DNA of 46,566 nt from Bdellovibrio bacteriovorus. GTDB lineage: Bacteria; Bdellovibrionota; Bdellovibrionia; Bdellovibrionales; Bdellovibrionaceae. Numbering within the stretch: the stretch's first letter is position 1; every line of letters starts with the position of its first letter. Shown here piece by piece: positions 1 to 8,471 of the stretch. The stretch spans positions 19,674 to 66,239 of the forward strand of contig NZ_LUKD01000001.1 in assembly GCF_001592745.1 (NCBI RefSeq), given 5' to 3'. The notes under the pieces were generated by a model. The model did not search any database and was not told where the DNA came from. It saw only the letters and a list, made by a program, of their open reading frames with translations. The position numbers and the translations under genes were made by a program.

Positions 1-16
1 AAAAAGAAGCAGGCAC

Positions 17-1099
17 CTATCGGTATTTTTCGAAGTAGGTGTTGAATGTGCCTTGGCGGTTTTTTAGTTGGGTTGAAAGTTCGTTGATCATTTGTGCGTA
101 GCCTTCGAACTCTTTGGCGTCTTCTTGTTGAAGGATGTAGCTCGCCACCGCTAAAGTTTCTAAGGCTTCGGTGCGACGTCTTTCGATGTCGTTAGCGTCA
201 GTGATCGATGTTGTTGGTTCGACTGAAAACTTCACGCGCACGCCGAAGTGATCCGACCAGGGTTTGCGTGGCGTGCCGCGCATATTCACTTCACCTTCAA
301 GAGCTTTTAAAGTCGTTCCTGAATTTCCAACGTTTGAGAAGAAGATGTAGTCGAACGTGTGATCGCTCAGCATCCATCCCAACGGGTTTCCTGTGCAGTA
401 GGTGCAGAAAGATTTGGGATAAGCTCCACCGAAGTATTCTTCCATAGAGTCGTGAGCTCCTAAAGTCAGCATTAAAAATTTTCTTTCAACGCTATCGATA
501 TCCGCATTGAAATCTCCGGATAAAACTAACTTTTCGTCTTGATGCTTAAGTCTCCAGCGCAAGATATCCAGGATTTGTGTCAAACGAACAGCGGGCGACG
601 TGGGATGCAAGTGCGTGTTGAGGAAAAAGAAATCCTCATCGATACCAAAGAAGCCCGCACGCACCACGTGATATGCCTTTTTCACATTAAAAGCGACACG
701 TACCGAATCCAGGACGCCGCCCTCGTTATTCACCTGGAAGTCTTCAGTTTGACTCCCCTTCACATCGGCCATGAATAAAGACATCAAACCGATACGGGAC
801 TTTTTATTGGGGGCACTGATTTCGTATTGGCGATTCAGATTGTTTTCAATTTGTTGAATATGCCCTTCATTCCAAACTTCTTGTAAATGAACCACATCAC
901 ATTTAGGGATGGATTGAAGAAATCCCGTCATTCTTTCAGTGCGTTCTTCCACTTTAGAAGCATAAATCGGACCGTAGGCATTGAAGTTTTGTAAGCAGAA
1001 TCGCGGAGGATTTGGATCGGCGGTAAAATACATTTCCGCACGCGCACTTTGAGCACCTAAAACAAGCAAACCCAGAGTTAACATCTTTGAAAGAGTCAT
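17..1099 (-). CDS. Secreted endonuclease/exonuclease/phosphatase (EEP)-fold hydrolase
   Basis: Exported hydrolase of the EEP superfamily (DNase I / neutral sphingomyelinase fold); the substrate could be nucleic acid, phospholipid or sphingolipid. The expected motifs occur in order: an N-terminal NFN stretch, LQEVW with the metal-binding Glu, the NTHLH segment, SGDFNAD and the C-terminal SDHFGV with the catalytic His. A hydrophobic signal peptide ends in AQSARA. About 80 residues after SDH are charged, helical and not part of the usual EEP core. I chose the ATG at 1099 because GAGGAA lies 5 nt upstream; a longer reading from 1117 would put that site inside the gene. It is monocistronic, with the next upstream minus-strand gene 133 nt away. 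Fold assignment is firm, substrate is not. Confidence 0.8.
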   Translation of the reverse strand: MTLSKMLTLGLLVLGAQSARAEMYFTADPNPPRFCLQNFNAYGPIYASKVEERTERMTGFLQSIPKCDVVHLQEVWNEGHIQQIENNLNRQYEISAPNKKSRIGLMSLFMADVKGSQTEDFQVNNEGGVLDSVRVAFNVKKAYHVVRAGFFGIDEDFFFLNTHLHPTSPAVRLTQILDILRWRLKHQDEKLVLSGDFNADIDSVERKFLMLTLGAHDSMEEYFGGAYPKSFCTYCTGNPLGWMLSDHTFDYIFFSNVGNSGTTLKALEGEVNMRGTPRKPWSDHFGVRVKFSVEPTTSITDANDIERRRTEALETLAVASYILQQEDAKEFEGYAQMINELSTQLKNRQGTFNTYFEKYR

Positions 1100-1232
1100 C
1101 ACGTTCCTCGCCGACAAAAAGTCTTACGGTGATCTATTCAAGTTCCATACAAAGGCGAGCGGCTTTTTAATTTGAAACCGGCTGTCTAACTTTGAGACAG
1201 GGCGACTAATTGGCAAAGGACTCGAGGCTTTT

Positions 1233-1880
1233 TTAAGGAAGGATCAAGCTGTGGCCTGAGGTTAAGAAATCGACCTTCACTTGTTCCAGGAAACTCTGTG
1301 AAGAGAGCTCGGTTCCCACCCATGAACGGACTTCATCGAAAAAACCATCACTGGTCATGTGCGAGGCCGACTTTAGAAGTTTAAATCCCTCGTGACGATA
1401 GTCATCTTGGTTCAAACCATACTGAGCATCGTGTCTCCAGATGAAGTTGAGCTTGAGAAGCTCAAACTGATTTTCAGGGGGCAAGGATTCAAGATAGTGA
1501 GAGTAAGAAAATCGCGACTGCAGCAAAGTCATTGTGGCATCCCAAGAAAAGCTCCAATGACGTTCTTCCCGAAAGTTCAGACTGTAAAGCTGTACTTCAG
1601 ACGCCTCGGCTCTGTGATTCAAAAAACTACGGGCCTCATCAAGAACAGCCGCCCAGGTGGGATTTAAAATTTCGGTTTCCGCCAACCAACTCTTTGATTC
1701 TAAATGATTCTTTAATTCGACCAACCATTGATCGACCAAAACCAAATTGACGGACATTCCCGACAAAGGATCGACCGGAGCATGAAATCCTGCAGACACA
1801 TAAAACAAGAAACCCCGTCGTGCAGACAGGGCTCCTTCGATAACTATGCTTAATGGACTTTCACGAACGAAGCTGAGCAT
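1233..1880 (-). CDS. Hypothetical protein translationally coupled to the SurA_N chaperone gene
   Basis: I do not recognise this 215-residue protein. The reading frame extends upstream to 1946, but the ATG at 1880 overlaps the TAA stop of the preceding gene by one base (TAATG), so that start is preferred. The N-terminus (MLSFVRESPLSIVIEGALS) has no signal peptide. The sequence is rich in aromatic residues, His and acidic residues, with no obvious membrane segment or catalytic motif. The coupling suggests a role tied to the periplasmic chaperone made from the same message, perhaps as a cytoplasmic partner, but that is inference only. Confidence 0.6.
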   Translation of the reverse strand: MLSFVRESPLSIVIEGALSARRGFLFYVSAGFHAPVDPLSGMSVNLVLVDQWLVELKNHLESKSWLAETEILNPTWAAVLDEARSFLNHRAEASEVQLYSLNFREERHWSFSWDATMTLLQSRFSYSHYLESLPPENQFELLKLNFIWRHDAQYGLNQDDYRHEGFKLLKSASHMTSDGFFDEVRSWVGTELSSQSFLEQVKVDFLTSGHSLILP

Positions 1881-2917
1881 TAGTTCAACTGCAAAGCTTG
1901 TGTGTTCATCGTCACGTGAGACTTCGAACGGAACTGGTTCACCCAAGCCTCAAACATGCCGTCACCGCGACGTTTTTGAAGCATTTCTGGAGCCATAGGT
2001 TCAAGAGCAGTTACTTGCTCTACTTTTGTTTCTTTTAATTTTAGTACGTACTTCGCATTGCCATCACGGACCAGACGTTTCAACAAAGGCTCTGTCTTTT
2101 TAAGTTCGAAAACCGCTTCAGTGGCAACCGAGCTTGTGATTTTCGGGAAAGTCTCAGCGCTCAACTCAACAAAACCGGTTTCTTCCCAAGTTGCTTTCAA
2201 CTCTTTAAGTTGCGCGTTCACGGCCGCTTCGTCGCCCTTAGCCAAGGCTTCGTCCAAAGCTTTCACAGCTGCGTCAGCTTTTTCCTTAGAAAGAGCTTTT
2301 GTCGCCGCTTCCGAATCAACACGAGCGAACATCACGTTGATCTTTTGAGATTTCAACTCTTGAATCTTTTTAAGTTCGACAGCTGTTGGTTTTGCAGCCA
2401 ACTCAAACATCTGACGCGTGCGCACGTTGGCGATATCTTTACGAACCTTGTTTTCGAAATCACCTGGAGTTGAACGCGTAGACTCAAGATAACGGCTGTA
2501 GAACTCGCGTTGGAACTGTCCGTTCTGTTGGAAAAATGGAATGTCTTTAACGATAAAGTTAGCAACTTCGGCGTCTGTTGTTAGAATGCCGTTTTTCTGT
2601 GCAGCTTGAGAAACAAGCTCCATGCGCACAAGATTCTCAAGAGCCTGCTGGCGAAGCAGTTGACGCTGAGAGCTAAAATCCATCTGGCTTCCGAAGAGGT
2701 TTTGGTAGTACTGCTGAATACGGTTTTCTTCCTGCTGGAAGTCAGCAACAGAGATCAGGCTGTTATTCACACGCGCCACCGAACCAACACCTGCACCCAA
2801 GCGCCCCGGCAATCCGAAAAACACGAATACCAGAATGATCGCGCCGAAGAGAATGATAGCTGTCACACTCTTACCAGAGAGTTTTCTCTTCATTTTATCA
2901 GCCATATTTTCGCTCAT
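1880..2917 (-). CDS. Membrane-anchored SurA_N/PpiD-like periplasmic chaperone lacking a PPIase domain
   Basis: A single-pass inner-membrane protein with a periplasmic chaperone domain. Residues 1-17 are basic and cytoplasmic, residues about 18-38 form the membrane anchor (ILFGAIILVFVFFGL), and the rest is a SurA_N/PpiD-type helical domain, recognisable from VARVNNSLISVADFQ, the RQQALENLVRMELV stretch and the paired FQREFYSRYL segment. E. coli PpiD is about 620 residues and carries a parvulin domain; at 345 residues this one has only the chaperone region plus a C-terminal helical tail, with no recognisable parvulin core. It probably assists folding of exported outer-membrane proteins. It has a good ribosome-binding site (GGAAGGA) and is divergent from mreC across 175 nt. 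Confidence 0.75.
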   Translation of the reverse strand: MSENMADKMKRKLSGKSVTAIILFGAIILVFVFFGLPGRLGAGVGSVARVNNSLISVADFQQEENRIQQYYQNLFGSQMDFSSQRQLLRQQALENLVRMELVSQAAQKNGILTTDAEVANFIVKDIPFFQQNGQFQREFYSRYLESTRSTPGDFENKVRKDIANVRTRQMFELAAKPTAVELKKIQELKSQKINVMFARVDSEAATKALSKEKADAAVKALDEALAKGDEAAVNAQLKELKATWEETGFVELSAETFPKITSSVATEAVFELKKTEPLLKRLVRDGNAKYVLKLKETKVEQVTALEPMAPEMLQKRRGDGMFEAWVNQFRSKSHVTMNTQALQLN

Positions 2918-3092
2918 AAACTTTATCCTTCCTTAAACAACTTTTGAAAGCGGTTCCATTACCCAACGAATTTTGCATTTTTTCAAGGGGAAATTGTTGA
3001 AATAATTGGTTCTTTTGACTAGCGTTTGAATATTACCACGAGGACGCACTTTCAGAAATCGCGGTAACCATACACAGCATAGAGGGGAACCT

Positions 3093-4142
3093 TTGAACTT
3101 TTTCAACTTTGATCTCAAGAAACTTGTGATGATCGGGATTGTTTTGGCTTTGCCACTAATCTCTATCAACATGCAGCAAAGACCTCAGGAATCAAACTGG
3201 CTTTCGAAACCATTTACGATGTTGGCTAGCGCCGTATCGGAAACATTTTACGGCTTCAGTCATGGTGTCACTGATACAACCGCCATGTACGTCAATCTTA
3301 TCAATATCAAAAAACACAGTGAAGAATTAAAAAGCACCAACAACGAGTTGCAAGCGCGTTTAGAAAAAATGAACGAACTGCTTCTAGAGAATGATCGTCT
3401 TCGTGGCTTGCTGACGTTTAAAGAGCAAACGAAAATGAGCTTGATGGCCGCACAAGTGATCGGCCGCGACTTGGTTATTGATCACAACACGGTCACCATC
3501 AACAAAGGAACCAACGACGGCCTGAAGGCCGGCCAAGCTGTTATCACGACCGGTGGTGTTCTAGGTTACATCTTTAAACCTGAACCATTCACTTCGCATG
3601 TAATGTTGATCACGGATCGTTACGCCGTGGTTGATGGTTTGATCCAAAGAACGCGCGCGCGCGGTATCGTCGAAGGAAAAAGCCAATACGCTAGCACTTT
3701 GCAGTTAAAGTACGTGGAGCGTACGGAAGACGTGCAGGAAGGCGATATGGTTGTTACCGGTGGCTTGGATAATATCTTTCCAAAAGGCTTCCCTGTCGCG
3801 GTGGTAGAGTCCGTTGAAAAGAAAACTTTCAGCGTCAGCTTGAAAGTTGATCTTCGCCCGGTCGTCGATCCTTATAAAGTTGAAGAAGTGTTTGTTGTTC
3901 TTTCCGCCGCTGCCGAAGACTTCGGAGACAAATATGCTCCCCAAGCAGCCACAGAAGGTGACACAGTCGAAGGCGCAAACGGAGCAGCAACGGCGGCTCC
4001 AGTTGCTACCCCCGCTGCAAGCCCTGCGGCGACTGCCAAACCAACTGCGACAGCAACACCGGCTGTAAAACCGGTAGCGAAACCTTCGCCAGTGGCAACT
4101 CCAGCGCAAACTCCTAAAAAGCCTGAGGAGAAACCACAGTGA
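3093..4142 (+). CDS. mreC: Rod shape-determining protein MreC
   Basis: Elongasome scaffold that links cytoplasmic MreB to periplasmic PBP2/RodA. Features are an N-terminal membrane segment (about residues 10-24), a coiled coil (about 68-108, ending ENDRLRGLLTFKEQ), and the paired beta-domain region with VTINKGTNDGLKAGQAVIT and the later VVTGGLDNIFPKGFPVAVV, both typical of MreC. From about residue 290 the protein is an Ala/Pro/Thr/Lys-rich tail, longer than in E. coli. The start is TTG at 3093, with AGAGGGG six bases upstream; no ATG fits. It overlaps mreD by four bases (GTGA). No mreB lies upstream, unlike the classical mreBCD layout. Confidence 0.93.
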   Translation: MNFFNFDLKKLVMIGIVLALPLISINMQQRPQESNWLSKPFTMLASAVSETFYGFSHGVTDTTAMYVNLINIKKHSEELKSTNNELQARLEKMNELLLENDRLRGLLTFKEQTKMSLMAAQVIGRDLVIDHNTVTINKGTNDGLKAGQAVITTGGVLGYIFKPEPFTSHVMLITDRYAVVDGLIQRTRARGIVEGKSQYASTLQLKYVERTEDVQEGDMVVTGGLDNIFPKGFPVAVVESVEKKTFSVSLKVDLRPVVDPYKVEEVFVVLSAAAEDFGDKYAPQAATEGDTVEGANGAATAAPVATPAASPAATAKPTATATPAVKPVAKPSPVATPAQTPKKPEEKPQ

Positions 4143-4675
4143 AGATCCGCTGGAATGCTATTCTGAATTTTCTCGTATTATTTGCGGTCTTAATTTTGGT
4201 AGCAGGCTTACAGACAACTTTTTGGTTCGAACTTTTTGGGAATGTTCCTTCTCCCCTCCTTTGGTTGAACCTTATTGTGTATGTGATCCTTTATCGTAAA
4301 CCGTTCCCGGCCATTCTCACCGTATACGCGATGGGCTTCATTTTGCTGTCGTTCACGGCAATGCCTTTAAAGATGATGTGGATTAGTTTATTAATCCTCT
4401 TCACTTTGGTCTATGCGATCAAAACACGCGTCTTTTGGAGTGGCTCTGGATATTATACAATCATGTGCGGATTCTCAGCCGTCGCCTATCACCTGATTTA
4501 TTTCTTCTCTTCGATGGTGTTAGAAAAAAATCCTGCGAGCTTTGAGATTGTTGATCGCTTAGTACAGATTGTTCTTACTCCATCATTTGCCTTCCCGATG
4601 TACTGGATCTTAGCAAAAATCGACAAGATCACTCAGGATGAACTGATGCACGAGCCTGGGGGATTGGAGTTATGA
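4139..4675 (+). CDS. mreD: Rod shape-determining protein MreD
   Basis: Integral inner-membrane subunit of the elongasome. The 178-residue protein is almost entirely hydrophobic with five to six predicted membrane helices, as expected for MreD, and its position between mreC and mrdA supports the call more than any single motif. It starts at a GTG overlapping the mreC stop and ends in an ATGA overlap with mrdA, so the three genes are translationally coupled. Sequence conservation in this family is poor, so the name rests on size, topology and context. Confidence 0.85.
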   Translation: MKIRWNAILNFLVLFAVLILVAGLQTTFWFELFGNVPSPLLWLNLIVYVILYRKPFPAILTVYAMGFILLSFTAMPLKMMWISLLILFTLVYAIKTRVFWSGSGYYTIMCGFSAVAYHLIYFFSSMVLEKNPASFEIVDRLVQIVLTPSFAFPMYWILAKIDKITQDELMHEPGGLEL

Positions 4676-6663
4676 GTACTTACGTAAGTAATCCGGATGA
4701 GGCAAAAGAGTACCACAGCCGGTATAAAATCTTTTACATCGCTATTGCGTTTGCTCTGACTATTTTCTCGATCCGCTTGTGGTATCTGCAAGTGATCTCG
4801 GGAAATGAGCTGCGTGAGTTCTCGGAAAAAAATCGTATCAAGCAAAACAAGATCACCGCTCCCCGCGGATTGATGTTGGACCGTGATGGAAAAGTTCTGG
4901 TGGAAAACCTGCCGGGCTTTGAAGCGATTCTTTCTCCTCAATATATTGAGAACTTGGAAGAGCTTTCAAAAACTGTAGGACCCGTGCTAGGCATGGAGCC
5001 AGACAAAGTCGTTTTGAAAGTGACAAAGAGCCGTCGTCAAAACGGACCGTTTGCACAGATTCGTCTGAAAGAAAACTTAAGCCGCGAAGAAGTCTTCCGT
5101 CTTAAACGCATGCGTTTGGATACACCGGGACTTGAGATCCGTGAATCCATCGTGCGCTACTACCCTCTTAAAGATAATGGCGCACAACTTTTCGGTTACG
5201 TCGGCGAGATCTCTAAACGTCAGCTTCCCGTTCTGAACGAGCTTTACAAAGGCACGCTGCTCTTTGAACAAGGTGATATCATCGGTAAGAGTGGTTTGGA
5301 AGAGACCCTGGAAAAAGACATTCGCGGTGCGGATGGTGTCAGCTTTATTCAAGTCGATGCCCACGGACGCGAAACTGTCACCCAGACTCCAAATATTTAC
5401 GGTGAACAAATCAAAGACTTGATTCCGGTTCACGGTAACAACGCTGTTCTGACTATTGACCGCGACATCCAAGAGGCCGCTTTCAAATCCTTCATGGCAC
5501 TAAATCGTATTGGCGCCGTGGTCGCGATGAAAACAAACGGCGAGATCTTAGCATGGGTCAGCACTCCTTCTTTTGATCCGAATGAGTTTTCTACGGGTAT
5601 TTCGGCGCAGACATGGTCCCGCTTGATCAATGATCCGTTTAAGCCACTTCGCAATAAAGTTATTCAAGATCATAACTCTCCCGGTTCAACATTTAAACCG
5701 TTAGTGGCGGTGCCGGCACTTCAAGAAAAAGTGATAACGCCGACAACGATCGTCAGTGCGCCTGGTGTGTTCTACTTTGGACGCCGTCCTTACCATGACC
5801 ACTTAAAAGGCGGTCACGGTAACATCACGGTTTATGAAGCTTTGGAAAGATCTTCAAACGTGTTCTTCTATAAGATGGGTATCGCGCTGGGTGTAGATAA
5901 GATGTATGACTACATCAGCCTTCTGGGTATCGGTCAAAAAACCGGCATCGAACTTTCTCGTGAAGTGTCAGGAACGATGCCGAACTCGGCTTGGAAAAAA
6001 GCCACTGTCGGTGAAGAATGGCAACCAGGTGAAAACTTAAGTACTGCGATCGGGCAAGGTTTCGTCAACGTAACACCTTTATCGATGGCGATTGCTTACA
6101 ACTCAATCGGCACTGAAGGAAAAGTTGTTAAGCCATTCTTGGTTCGTAAGATCATCGATCAGGATGGAAAAGTTTTGCGCGAAAACTTCCCGCAAGTGGT
6201 GCGCGATCTTCAACAAACTCAACCCAACGGCGTGCATATTTCTCCAGAGACTTTCAAAGTCGTCAAAGAAGGTATGCGTCGCGTGGCCAACGGTGATCGC
6301 GGTACGGCGAAACACTGGAAAGTTCCTGGCGTGCAGATGGCTGGTAAAACCGGCACCGCGCAGGTCATGGGCTTTTCTGCAGATCAAATTTATGCAAAGT
6401 GTGAAAGCCGTCCTATTCACATGCGCCACCACGGTTGGTTCGTGGCGTTTGCTCCGGCAGACAATCCCGAAATCACGATTGCCGCTTTAGCAGAACATTC
6501 GTGTCACGGCAGTACGGGAGCCGCTCCCATCGTCCGCGATATCGTGCAAGCCTACTTTGAGAAATATCATCCTGAGGTGATTGAAGCCGCGCTGAAAGCC
6601 AAAGGGCAAAAACGCGCTACAGCTCCTACAGGCCCTATCCCTGAACCTGCAGAAGGAGAATAA
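4672..6663 (+). CDS. mrdA: Penicillin-binding protein 2 (peptidoglycan transpeptidase)
   Basis: Class B PBP that cross-links peptidoglycan during cell elongation. A single N-terminal membrane helix (about residues 20-42) precedes the dimerisation/pedestal region (APRGLMLDRDGKVL, around residues 62-75). The transpeptidase domain carries all three active-site motifs: STFK at Ser339-Lys342, SSN at 394-396 and KTGT from Lys559. At 663 residues it matches the usual PBP2 length of about 630-650, with a short Pro/Ala/Glu tail. It overlaps mreD by ATGA and is followed after 2 nt by rodA, its glycosyltransferase partner. Confidence 0.96.
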   Translation: MSTYVSNPDEAKEYHSRYKIFYIAIAFALTIFSIRLWYLQVISGNELREFSEKNRIKQNKITAPRGLMLDRDGKVLVENLPGFEAILSPQYIENLEELSKTVGPVLGMEPDKVVLKVTKSRRQNGPFAQIRLKENLSREEVFRLKRMRLDTPGLEIRESIVRYYPLKDNGAQLFGYVGEISKRQLPVLNELYKGTLLFEQGDIIGKSGLEETLEKDIRGADGVSFIQVDAHGRETVTQTPNIYGEQIKDLIPVHGNNAVLTIDRDIQEAAFKSFMALNRIGAVVAMKTNGEILAWVSTPSFDPNEFSTGISAQTWSRLINDPFKPLRNKVIQDHNSPGSTFKPLVAVPALQEKVITPTTIVSAPGVFYFGRRPYHDHLKGGHGNITVYEALERSSNVFFYKMGIALGVDKMYDYISLLGIGQKTGIELSREVSGTMPNSAWKKATVGEEWQPGENLSTAIGQGFVNVTPLSMAIAYNSIGTEGKVVKPFLVRKIIDQDGKVLRENFPQVVRDLQQTQPNGVHISPETFKVVKEGMRRVANGDRGTAKHWKVPGVQMAGKTGTAQVMGFSADQIYAKCESRPIHMRHHGWFVAFAPADNPEITIAALAEHSCHGSTGAAPIVRDIVQAYFEKYHPEVIEAALKAKGQKRATAPTGPIPEPAEGE

Positions 6664-6665
6664 GG

Positions 6666-7790
6666 GTGTTTACGTCGTTACACGTTGAAGAGCGAACACT
6701 CTTCAAAAAATTAGATATCAACTTAATCATCGTCATCTTGGCGTTGAATGTGATCGGTCTTATCAATCTGTACAGCGCCACTCACGGCCCGACAACGGTC
6801 GACGTGGCTTCGCTGTTCATTTCTCAGATCATGTGGTTGGCCGTTGGTTGGACAGTATTCTTGGTGGTGACTTTATTAGATTATTCCGTCGTCAGCAGGA
6901 TCGCCCTGATCGTCTACGTTCTTAATCTGGGAGCTATCCTGTACGTAACCTTCTTCGGTAAAGTGGCTTTGGGAGCCCAACGTTGGATTGATCTTGGATT
7001 CTTCCGTTATCAACCTTCAGAAACAATGAAGTTAGCACTGATCATGTTGATGGCCAAAATCCTAGCAACCAGAAACACTCACGGCCCCGGTATGGGACTG
7101 AAAGAGTTGATCGGACCTTTAGTAGCTCTTTTAATCCCATTCGGTCTGGTTGTAGAACAACCTGACTTAGGAACCGCGATGATGCTAGCCGCAATCGGCG
7201 GGTCGATGCTGATCTTTGCAAAAATCAGAAAGAGCATCTTAGCAACAATCATCGTTCTAGGAATCATCGCCCTTCCTATTGCATGGAAGTTCGTCCTGCA
7301 CGACTATCAAAAAAATCGTATCTTCACTTTCCTTTCTCCAGCTAGCGACCCCAGAGGAACGGGATACAACAGCATCCAATCCAAAATCGCCGTAGGCTCT
7401 GGCCGCTTCTTCGGAAAAGGCTTCATGAAAGGAACTCAGTCCCAACTAGAATTCCTTCCAGAACGCCACACCGATTTCATTTACTCAGTACTTAGCGAAG
7501 AACACGGCTTTGTAGGAAGTATCGCCGTCATCGGCCTGTTCGCGTTCCTCTTCATCACAGGAATCAGAATAGCCACCAACGCCCGCGACAAATTCGGAGC
7601 CCTCTTAACCGTCGGCGTCCTGTGCTACATCTTCTGGCACATGTTCGTAAACATAGGAATGGTCATAGGCCTCCTCCCCATCGTAGGCGTCCCCTTACCA
7701 CTCCTCAGCTACGGAGGCTCCTCCATGCTAACCACCATGGCCGGCCTAGGAATAGTCAGCAGCGTAGCCTACCGAAGATATCTATTCTAA
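6666..7790 (+). CDS. rodA: SEDS-family peptidoglycan glycosyltransferase RodA
   Basis: Polymerises lipid II into glycan strands with PBP2 during elongation. The 374-residue polytopic protein has about ten membrane helices and the SEDS hallmarks: ALGAQRWIDLGFFRYQPSE near the middle, FLPERHTDFIYSVLSEEHGF, and the C-terminal GVPLPLLSYGGSSML. It starts with GTG two bases after the mrdA stop and closes the mreC-mreD-mrdA-rodA operon. The last roughly 200 bases use codons (ATA, CTA, CTC, CGA, AGA, GGA) that are scarce in the rest of the operon. Confidence 0.95.
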   Translation: MFTSLHVEERTLFKKLDINLIIVILALNVIGLINLYSATHGPTTVDVASLFISQIMWLAVGWTVFLVVTLLDYSVVSRIALIVYVLNLGAILYVTFFGKVALGAQRWIDLGFFRYQPSETMKLALIMLMAKILATRNTHGPGMGLKELIGPLVALLIPFGLVVEQPDLGTAMMLAAIGGSMLIFAKIRKSILATIIVLGIIALPIAWKFVLHDYQKNRIFTFLSPASDPRGTGYNSIQSKIAVGSGRFFGKGFMKGTQSQLEFLPERHTDFIYSVLSEEHGFVGSIAVIGLFAFLFITGIRIATNARDKFGALLTVGVLCYIFWHMFVNIGMVIGLLPIVGVPLPLLSYGGSSMLTTMAGLGIVSSVAYRRYLF

Positions 7791-7800
7791 AAAAGAAAAC

Positions 7801-7830
7801 AAAAAAGCCCTTCAACAGAAGGGCTTTTTT
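7801..7830 (+). terminator. Intrinsic terminator of the mreC-rodA operon
   Basis: A 13-bp perfect stem (AAAAAAGCCCTTC paired with GAAGGGCTTTTTT) around an AACA loop, running into T-rich sequence, 10 nt after the rodA stop. Confidence 0.93.
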
Positions 7831-8471
7831 TATTTCCAAAACGAACCGCGCTGAACGACAAAAAATATCTTTCGTTTTCATCTCAACATCTTCGTTAGAC
7901 TTTCAACATCGACCACCCTAGCTTTTATTTTCCTAATTCCAAGAACACTAAATTCGTTCGAGCTTCAAATCCTCAACCAAAAAAACGCTGATCGACTAGT
8001 CATATAAAGCGATCTCAAAACGAACAACCTTCAAGACAGTTCGAAGCAACGAAATCCGCATCAGCACAGCTTTCCCTTTGTGGGAGGGCTTTATGGATCT
8101 CGTCCGAAGCGAGGCCTTCGGCGGCGCAGGATGCGCGAACCGCGCGAATGCGCGGCGCCGATTGAGCCACGACGGCGTGCCTCGCGAAGAGACGATAGCC
8201 ATAAAGCCCTCCCACAAAGGGAAAGCCGTCGCCCGAAGCGATTCCGGCCCCACAAAGAACCGTCTCACCAAGAACGCCTCGAAAAGAGAATTCGTCCTAG
8301 AACGACTAACCAATGATCAGACACCGTCAACACATTGGTTGACACCCCTCCAAGCCAGCTCAAACCAATCAACTTTAATAGGCGCTTCATTCTAAGAATC
8401 CAAGAAAAACAAAAGCTTACACCGACGGCATGACCCTTGAACTTACCTACTTACATCAGGAGGTAGCGGTT
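7831..8471. other. Gene-free interval between rodA and the lytic transglycosylase gene
   Basis: About 640 bases with no credible gene. Open frames of 66-105 codons on both strands lie over the inverted repeat at 8070-8226; they are rich in Arg/Pro/Ala and mirror each other, as expected from a palindrome read on both strands. The flanks (7831-8069 and 8227-8456) are AT-richer, and nothing else is recognisable in them. The ribosome-binding site of the next gene (AGGAGG, 8458-8463) marks the right edge. Confidence 0.7.
8070..8226. repeat. 157-bp GC-rich palindromic element with 28-bp perfect inverted ends (REP/REPIN-like)
   Basis: Positions 8070-8097 are the exact reverse complement of 8199-8226 (28/28). 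Each arm contains GTGGGAGGGCTTTATGG reading inwards. The interior is strikingly GC-rich and holds smaller hairpins: CCGAAG/CTTCGG at 8104-8121 and a near-palindrome CGCGCGAATGCGCG at 8141-8154, close to the symmetry centre. REP sequences mobilised by RAYT transposases typically begin with GTGG or GTAG next to an imperfect hairpin, and two inverted REPs form a REPIN; this element fits that outline. No transposase is adjacent. It could alternatively be a MITE remnant. Confidence 0.7.

Noticed and set aside
1182..1200. CTGTCT/AGACAG dyad after the hypothetical gene at 1233-1880
   Set aside because: The stem is only six base pairs and lacks a T-run; it is not convincing as a terminator.
3015..3036. 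TTGACT followed by TATTAC upstream of mreC as a sigma-70 promoter
   Set aside because: The spacing is only about 10 bases, too short for a -35/-10 pair, and no better -10 is present at 17 bases.
3705..4109. 134-codon minus-strand frame in mreC
   Set aside because: It is the antisense of the Ala/Pro-rich tail, giving a Cys/Arg/Ser-rich artefact.
8078..8395. Open frames of 66-105 codons on both strands over the palindrome
   Set aside because: They are mirrored readings of the same inverted repeat, rich in Arg and Pro, with no ribosome-binding site and no similarity to known proteins.
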